Shown here: one piece after another, positions 61,701 to 64,000 of the stretch
How positions within the stretch are numbered: position 1 is the first letter of the stretch
How the letters are laid out: the number at the start of each line of letters is the position of its first letter
Assembly (NCBI GenBank): GCA_016458225.1
Contig: JAEMGR010000012.1
Coordinates: 1 to 64,000 of the forward strand
Origin: Myxococcaceae bacterium JPH2
GTDB taxonomy: Bacteria > Myxococcota > Myxococcia > Myxococcales > Myxococcaceae
Reading direction: 5' to 3'
Length of the DNA: 64,000 bases
Notes under the pieces: generated by a model
Seen by the model: only the letters and a program-made list of their open reading frames with translations
What the model was told of the DNA's origin: nothing
The model's database searches: none
Made by a program: the position numbers and the translations under genes

Positions 61701-61769
61701 GCCGGGGAAGCGGCCCGCCATGCCGATGATGGCGACTGCCTGCGCGTCAATGGGGGAGTCGGATGCCAT
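55791..61769 (-). CDS. type I PKS KS-AT-KR(inactive)-ACP-degenerate ACP-sulfotransferase
   Basis: This is a 1992-residue protein. KS (about 10-437): Cys182 in SACSTSL, His318, His362. AT (about 535-830): Ser635 in GHSIGEY, HAFH 731-734 (malonyl). KR (about 1148-1345): TDGLGGIG at the NADPH loop, but Gln1316 replaces the catalytic Tyr and Ser replaces the Asn, so it is probably inactive. ACP: NFFELGGHSLLA, Ser1466. Residues about 1530-1605 resemble a second carrier domain, but HRLGAEL replaces the usual DSLxAxEL, so the modified Ser is lost. The sulfotransferase (about 1644-1925) has the PAPS 5' loop VHSSPRAGSTLF and 3' site YLYRHPYPVMES. This class is known from CurM and olefin synthases. A docking-like helix ends the protein. 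The NRPS gene starts one base after its stop. Confidence 0.93.
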   Translation of the reverse strand: MASDSPIDAQAVAIIGMAGRFPGAADLDTFWRNLCQGVESIRPVSDAELEKLGVSAEQRKDPQHVKASAALDGMELFDAGFFGFTPREAELMDPQHRVFLECAWEAMERAGHTPEGFDGPIGVFAGAATNTYLVYNLVSNLDQLSGLDQVQIDVGNGGDFLSTRVAYKLNLRGPSYSIASACSTSLVATHVAVQSLLNEECDMALAGGVSVHVKHPEGYGFVPGGIVSPDGHCRAFDAKADGTVFGSGVGVVVLKRLADAIEDGDHIHAVIKGTAINNDGALKVGYTAPSVEGQSSVISEALGAAGVAPETVGYVEAHGTGTKMGDPIEVRALNKAFKPRSAAAKANPPRIAMGSLKSNIGHLANAAGVSSLIKAVMTLEQKQIPPSLHFEQPSPEIDFAGGPFYVNTTLKDWPAPAKHPRRAGVSSFGVGGTNGHVVLEEAPARPASSPSRPSQLVVLSAKTPAALEAATRNLATHLKANPSVSLPDAAWTLQVGRQPMTQRRVLLCRDRDDAVAALEATDSQRLWTQAAAVQDRPVAFLFPGQGSQYVGMARGLYASEPVFREHLDTCAKELQPHLGLDLRTVLFPEPAREDEARTQLGQTSLTQPALFAVEYALAKLWMSWGVKPVAMLGHSIGEYVAACLAGVFELKDALALVAARGRLMQSMPSGAMLSARLTEDALKPLMGPTLSVAAVNAPGFTVVAGPTPAVDSLQAVLETQGVDVSRLHTSHAFHSAMMDPILAAFTERVRQVKLSAPKLPFLSNVTGTWIDAAQATDPGYWATHLRQAVRFAAGLQELARKWPQAALLEVGPSNVLATLARQQPDAEGRVVLSAMRHPREQTEDLSVLLGTAGRLWLQGVSVDWKGFSAHEERRRVPLPAYPFERQRYWVDARPLGAGGAARPAEAPSLAKKADLADWFYTASWKRAPLSRGAKASTTGRGWLVFADGAGVAEALAPMLSGGAVTRVVPGPTFARRADGLYAIAPERPEDYAALLRALKDEGRDFDGVMHLWGVTKEAPALATTLAVGFHSQLFLARALGEAGRSEPLAWWVVASEAARVESADRLSADKALLMGPGRVLAQEYPHFTCHFVDVVASDAGVVARQLAAELAASSSDAVVAWRGRQRWVQTFEPLRLEGTSAPVLRDSGVYLITDGLGGIGHALAAELARTHRAKLALVEAPDFPAKEQWAAWVKERGADDAVSLRIRSAQRLEESGAEVAVFPADLANEERMRAVVEGVRARFGKLDGVIHAAGGMQGATLGIIAETSPTECEWHFRPQVHGVRVLEKVLPARGLDFCLLVSSLSSVLGGLGQVAQAAASSFMDAFAEQRSETAEYPWLSVDWDAWQFADARAMAELSPVLAQFAIQPAEGVEATRRVLAHVEGGRVAVSTADLAARRIQRPRPTQAQGAAARASGQKKHPRPALVTAHVAPRNELEKTVAAVWEQVLGIDGIGVNDNFFELGGHSLLATQLRNHIHAALKVDLSLRGLFETPTVAGIAQRVEAELAKRATTKEKPIAERLRTAFPTERPALMTEYLQQHIAEGLRIPVAQLPADGSLKQYDLHRLGAELEYSLRQDFKFQLYPHEVQANPSIPALSKYLLVEMDRQADPLRFAQNRPLADYPLKPYRKRGSGEQSGSGRKNPPMVFVHSSPRAGSTLFRVMLAGHPQLFCPPEVNLLFFETMRQWKENIGFGSEMEWTTGGLQWAFMELQGLDSTAGAALVDKLVADNVSSKEVFGQLQALAGSRLLVDKTPTYAMEAETLWRAEEMFDRPKYIYLYRHPYPVMESVLRMRFDRLFAQGLFGTQDVDPYVVAETVWALSNRNLLQFFDRIDRERCHWVRYEDLVADPTKVMTGVCNFLGLPFDERMVQPYDGKKERMMGGLGDPNILQHQGIEKNLGDSWKRIKWPRGLDATTHEVIARLGYPMEGAMAAPAPSAAAKPKQAGKATTAAEAAKLLENLDQLSDEQVAELLAVLEAEGGADGGDASGGQEVA

Positions 61770-61816
61770 GAGAGTCTTCGGAAGTCAGAGGTCGGAAAGC
61801 GGAGGGACGCGGGCGC

Positions 61817-64000
61817 TCAGCGCTCTTCGTCCGGGGTCGTGTCGTCCTGGCGCTGGGCGCGGCGCGCGCGGCGGCGCTCGCCTCGGCTGAGCGCCTCGGT
61901 GGGCTCAGGGCTGGACTCCTCGTCGGAAGTCCCCTTGGCCTCCTTGAGCAGCTTGGCCAGCGCGCCCACCGTGGGGCCTTCGTAGAGGGTGACGGCGGGC
62001 AGCGCGACGCCGAACTCCTCGCGCACGCGGGCGATGAGCTTCACGCCCACCAGCGAGTTGCCCCCCAGCTCGAAGAAGTTGTCGTGGACGCCCACCTGCG
62101 CGAGCCCCAGCGTCGTCTCCCAGAGGCGGGCGATGTCCGCCTCCAGCGAGTCGCGCGGCGCCACGTAGGCGTTCTGGAGCGCCGGCCGAGGCGTCTTCTC
62201 CTGGCCCAGCGTGGCCTCCTTCTGCACCACGGCCTCCGCCTTCGCGCTGTCCGCGGGCCGGGCCCACTTCTGCGCGCGCGCCTTCAGGCTGCTGGTGGAC
62301 ACGGCGACCTGCGACACCGCGCCCAACTGGAGCAGGTGCTCGAACGCCTCCGCGCCCTCGGCGGGGGTAATCGCCAGCGAGCCGAACGGGTTGGAGGTCG
62401 CGCCCTCCGCACCCGACTCGAAGCGCCACGCGTCCCAGCCCACGCTCATCCACGGCACCGGCGACTCGTGCGCCATGCGCGCCGCGAAGGCGTCCATGAA
62501 CCGGGTGGCCGCCGCGTACGACGCCAGCCCCAGCCCGCCCAGCACCGCCGCGAGCGACGAGGACAAGAGGACGAAGTCGAGCGGACGGCCGCGCAGCACC
62601 TCCTCCAGCGCGTACACGCCGAGCACGCGGCCCTGGAAGGTCGCGCGCACGTCCTCGGGGCGCGTGTCCGGGATGGCCCGGAACAGCGCCTGCCCCACGT
62701 CACCGGCCGCGTGCACCACGCCGTGCAGCGCGCCGAAGCGAGCCACCGCCGCGTCCACCGCCGCCTGGAGCTGCGCCCGGTCGGACGCGTTGGCCGCGAC
62801 CACCAGGACCTCGGCGCCGAGCGCCTCCAGCTCGCGCACCTGCTGGATGCGGCGGCTCACCGCGTCCGTCGCGCCGTGCGAGGCGAGGTGCGCGTCCCAC
62901 GTGGCGCGCTCGGGCAGTGCCGTGCGGCTGGCGAGCACCAGCTTCGCGCCCACCTTGCGCGCCAGCACCTGCGCGTGCACGAAGCCCAGCGTGCCGAAGC
63001 CGCCGAGCAGCAGGTACACGCCGCCCGTGCGCAGCGGGAGCTGGGCGGGACGGGCCTGCTCGGCCGGGACGGGCTCGTACGTCTGCGCCCACCGCGCACC
63101 GCCTCGGTAGGCGAGCACGTTCTCCTGGCGAGACGGCGTCGCGCACTCGGACAGCAGTGCCTCCGCGAGCGCGCCCTCCTGCCAGCTCCCCGCCATGGGC
63201 ACGCTCACGTCCACGGCCTTGGCGGACAGGTGCGCATACTCCTGGGGAATCACGAGGCACGGGCCCAGCACCGTCGCCTGCTCGGGGCTGGGGCGCTCAT
63301 CGCCCAGCGCCTGCATGCGGTGCGTGACGGCCACGAGCGACACGGGCCGCGTGCCCGGCTGACGTCCCAGCGCCTGCGCGAGGAACAGCAGTCCGTGGAA
63401 GCCCTTGTCCAGCGCGGGCTCCAGCGCCGCGGCGCCGTGCTCCGGACCCGGCTGCGTGCTCCACAGGTGCAGCACGTGGTCTGGCGCGAGCCCCATCGCC
63501 GAGAGGTTGTCCAGCAGCACGCCGTGGCTCGCGGCGTCGGAGGCGTTCACGGTCCAGTGCCGCTCGGACACCTTCGCGGTGAGGATGCCGGGTGTGAGCG
63601 TGACGACGTCCTGCCCCGCATCCCCCAGCCGCTTCGCGAGCTGCGCGCCCAGGCCCGTGGCCTGGGTGTTCGGCAGGTACAGCCACCAGCACGCCTTCTT
63701 CGCGCTCCATGCGCCCGTGGGGGGCGGCAGGGTGCGCTGCCACGAGGGCAGGTAGAACCAACGGGCCACGGGCTGCTTCTGCTCGGCGGAGGCGCTCTCG
63801 GTGCGCGCGGAATCGCCCGAGTCCTTGCGCGGCTCCACCCAGTGACGCGTCCGCTCGAAGGGCGAGGTGGGCAGCGCCACGCGACGACGGCGCTCGCCGC
63901 CGAGGAAGCTGTCCCAGTTCGGCTCGATGCCCTCCATCCACAGCCGGCCCAGCGTGGCGAGCACGAACTCCACGTCCGCGTGCTGCTCCTTCGGGTGGCG
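61817..64000 (-). CDS. type I PKS, C-terminal part (end of AT, KR, ACP); 5' part beyond the window
   Basis: The frame is open to position 64000; 727 residues are visible. They start in the post-AT linker (RHPKEQHAD, then the end-of-AT-like LGRLWMEGIEPNWDSF). A KR structural half follows. The catalytic KR has GGFGTLG and SSSLAAVLGGLGLASYAAAT, which keeps the catalytic Ser and Tyr (Tyr codon 62516-62518), although the later Asn is Thr. Unlike the KRs of the next two PKS proteins it may be active. ACP: NFFELGGNSLVG. The last 50 residues are Glu-, then Arg-rich (SPEPTEALSRGERRRARRAQR), a likely docking tail. The stop is 47 bp before the next PKS start. Whether a KS, starter unit or more modules precede is not visible. 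Confidence 0.92.
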   Translation of the reverse strand, partial: RHPKEQHADVEFVLATLGRLWMEGIEPNWDSFLGGERRRRVALPTSPFERTRHWVEPRKDSGDSARTESASAEQKQPVARWFYLPSWQRTLPPPTGAWSAKKACWWLYLPNTQATGLGAQLAKRLGDAGQDVVTLTPGILTAKVSERHWTVNASDAASHGVLLDNLSAMGLAPDHVLHLWSTQPGPEHGAAALEPALDKGFHGLLFLAQALGRQPGTRPVSLVAVTHRMQALGDERPSPEQATVLGPCLVIPQEYAHLSAKAVDVSVPMAGSWQEGALAEALLSECATPSRQENVLAYRGGARWAQTYEPVPAEQARPAQLPLRTGGVYLLLGGFGTLGFVHAQVLARKVGAKLVLASRTALPERATWDAHLASHGATDAVSRRIQQVRELEALGAEVLVVAANASDRAQLQAAVDAAVARFGALHGVVHAAGDVGQALFRAIPDTRPEDVRATFQGRVLGVYALEEVLRGRPLDFVLLSSSLAAVLGGLGLASYAAATRFMDAFAARMAHESPVPWMSVGWDAWRFESGAEGATSNPFGSLAITPAEGAEAFEHLLQLGAVSQVAVSTSSLKARAQKWARPADSAKAEAVVQKEATLGQEKTPRPALQNAYVAPRDSLEADIARLWETTLGLAQVGVHDNFFELGGNSLVGVKLIARVREEFGVALPAVTLYEGPTVGALAKLLKEAKGTSDEESSPEPTEALSRGERRRARRAQRQDDTTPDEER

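Noticed and set aside
48583-61985. Very long plus-strand open frames opposite the PKS/NRPS genes
   Set aside because: They are antisense to frames with clear KS, AT, C and A motifs. Their translations are rich in Arg, His and Gln without any domain, the usual shadow of high-GC genes.

Overview
The window looks like a chromosomal segment of a myxobacterium, most likely of the family Myxococcaceae. It is very GC-rich throughout. It carries a Ser/Thr kinase-TPR receptor, a sigma-70 factor of a type I know from Myxococcales, many secreted lipoproteins and hydrolases, and one end of a giant PKS/NRPS locus. I saw no rRNA, tRNA, CRISPR array, insertion sequence or phage gene. All assignments were made by reading motifs; no database search was run.

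Left part (1-23 kb). An acyl-CoA synthetase gene is cut by the left edge. It is followed by a Ser/Thr kinase with a TPR sensor that overlaps a sigma factor by ATGA. Next come an AbiGi-like orphan, an amino acid permease, a DUF2007/B-box protein and a prolyl-oligopeptidase-type S9 peptidase. After these lie a gene broken by a perfect 26-bp tandem duplication, a Cys-rich mini-lipoprotein, two multi-span membrane proteins (one GT-C-like), a lipoprotein EEP phosphatase/nuclease, a secreted alpha-amylase, a DUF4173 protein, a subtilisin-like protease and an amidohydrolase. Several of these are secreted degradative enzymes, which fits a predatory or scavenging lifestyle.

Middle part (23-44 kb). This holds a PIN-domain protein, an M35 (aspzincin) lipoprotein, a MepA-LysM lipoprotein, purine nucleoside phosphorylase (deoD) overlapping an AlkB-like oxygenase, and a LysR regulator divergent from an epimerase-LysE pair. 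It also holds a RIO-type kinase with a tail of about 420 Asn/Gly/Arg-rich residues, a YafK-like L,D-transpeptidase, an amidase, an ElaA-type acetyltransferase and a DGPF/YCII protein with its ECF sigma factor. The remaining genes are a beta-propeller secreted protein, a TonB-like protein, a kinase-less relative of the TPR receptor with six 54-bp repeats, and a sirtuin.

Right part (44-64 kb). One minus-strand locus, entering from beyond position 64000, reads in order: PKS (end of AT, KR, ACP; 5' part outside the window) -> PKS (KS-AT-KR-ACP-degenerate ACP-sulfotransferase) -> NRPS (C-A-PCP, predicted serine) -> PKS (KS-AT-KR-ACP) -> MFS exporter -> penicillin-acylase-type Ntn hydrolase. The enzyme genes are nearly contiguous or overlap, so they probably form one transcription unit. 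Both complete PKS modules have malonyl-type AT signatures. Both of their KR domains lack the catalytic Tyr, while the KR of the first (partial) protein keeps it. No thioesterase is visible. This sulfotransferase-containing, thioesterase-less, serine-incorporating line is the most novel-looking system here.

Convergent genes are packed tightly, and GC-rich hairpins without T-tracts often span the stop codons.
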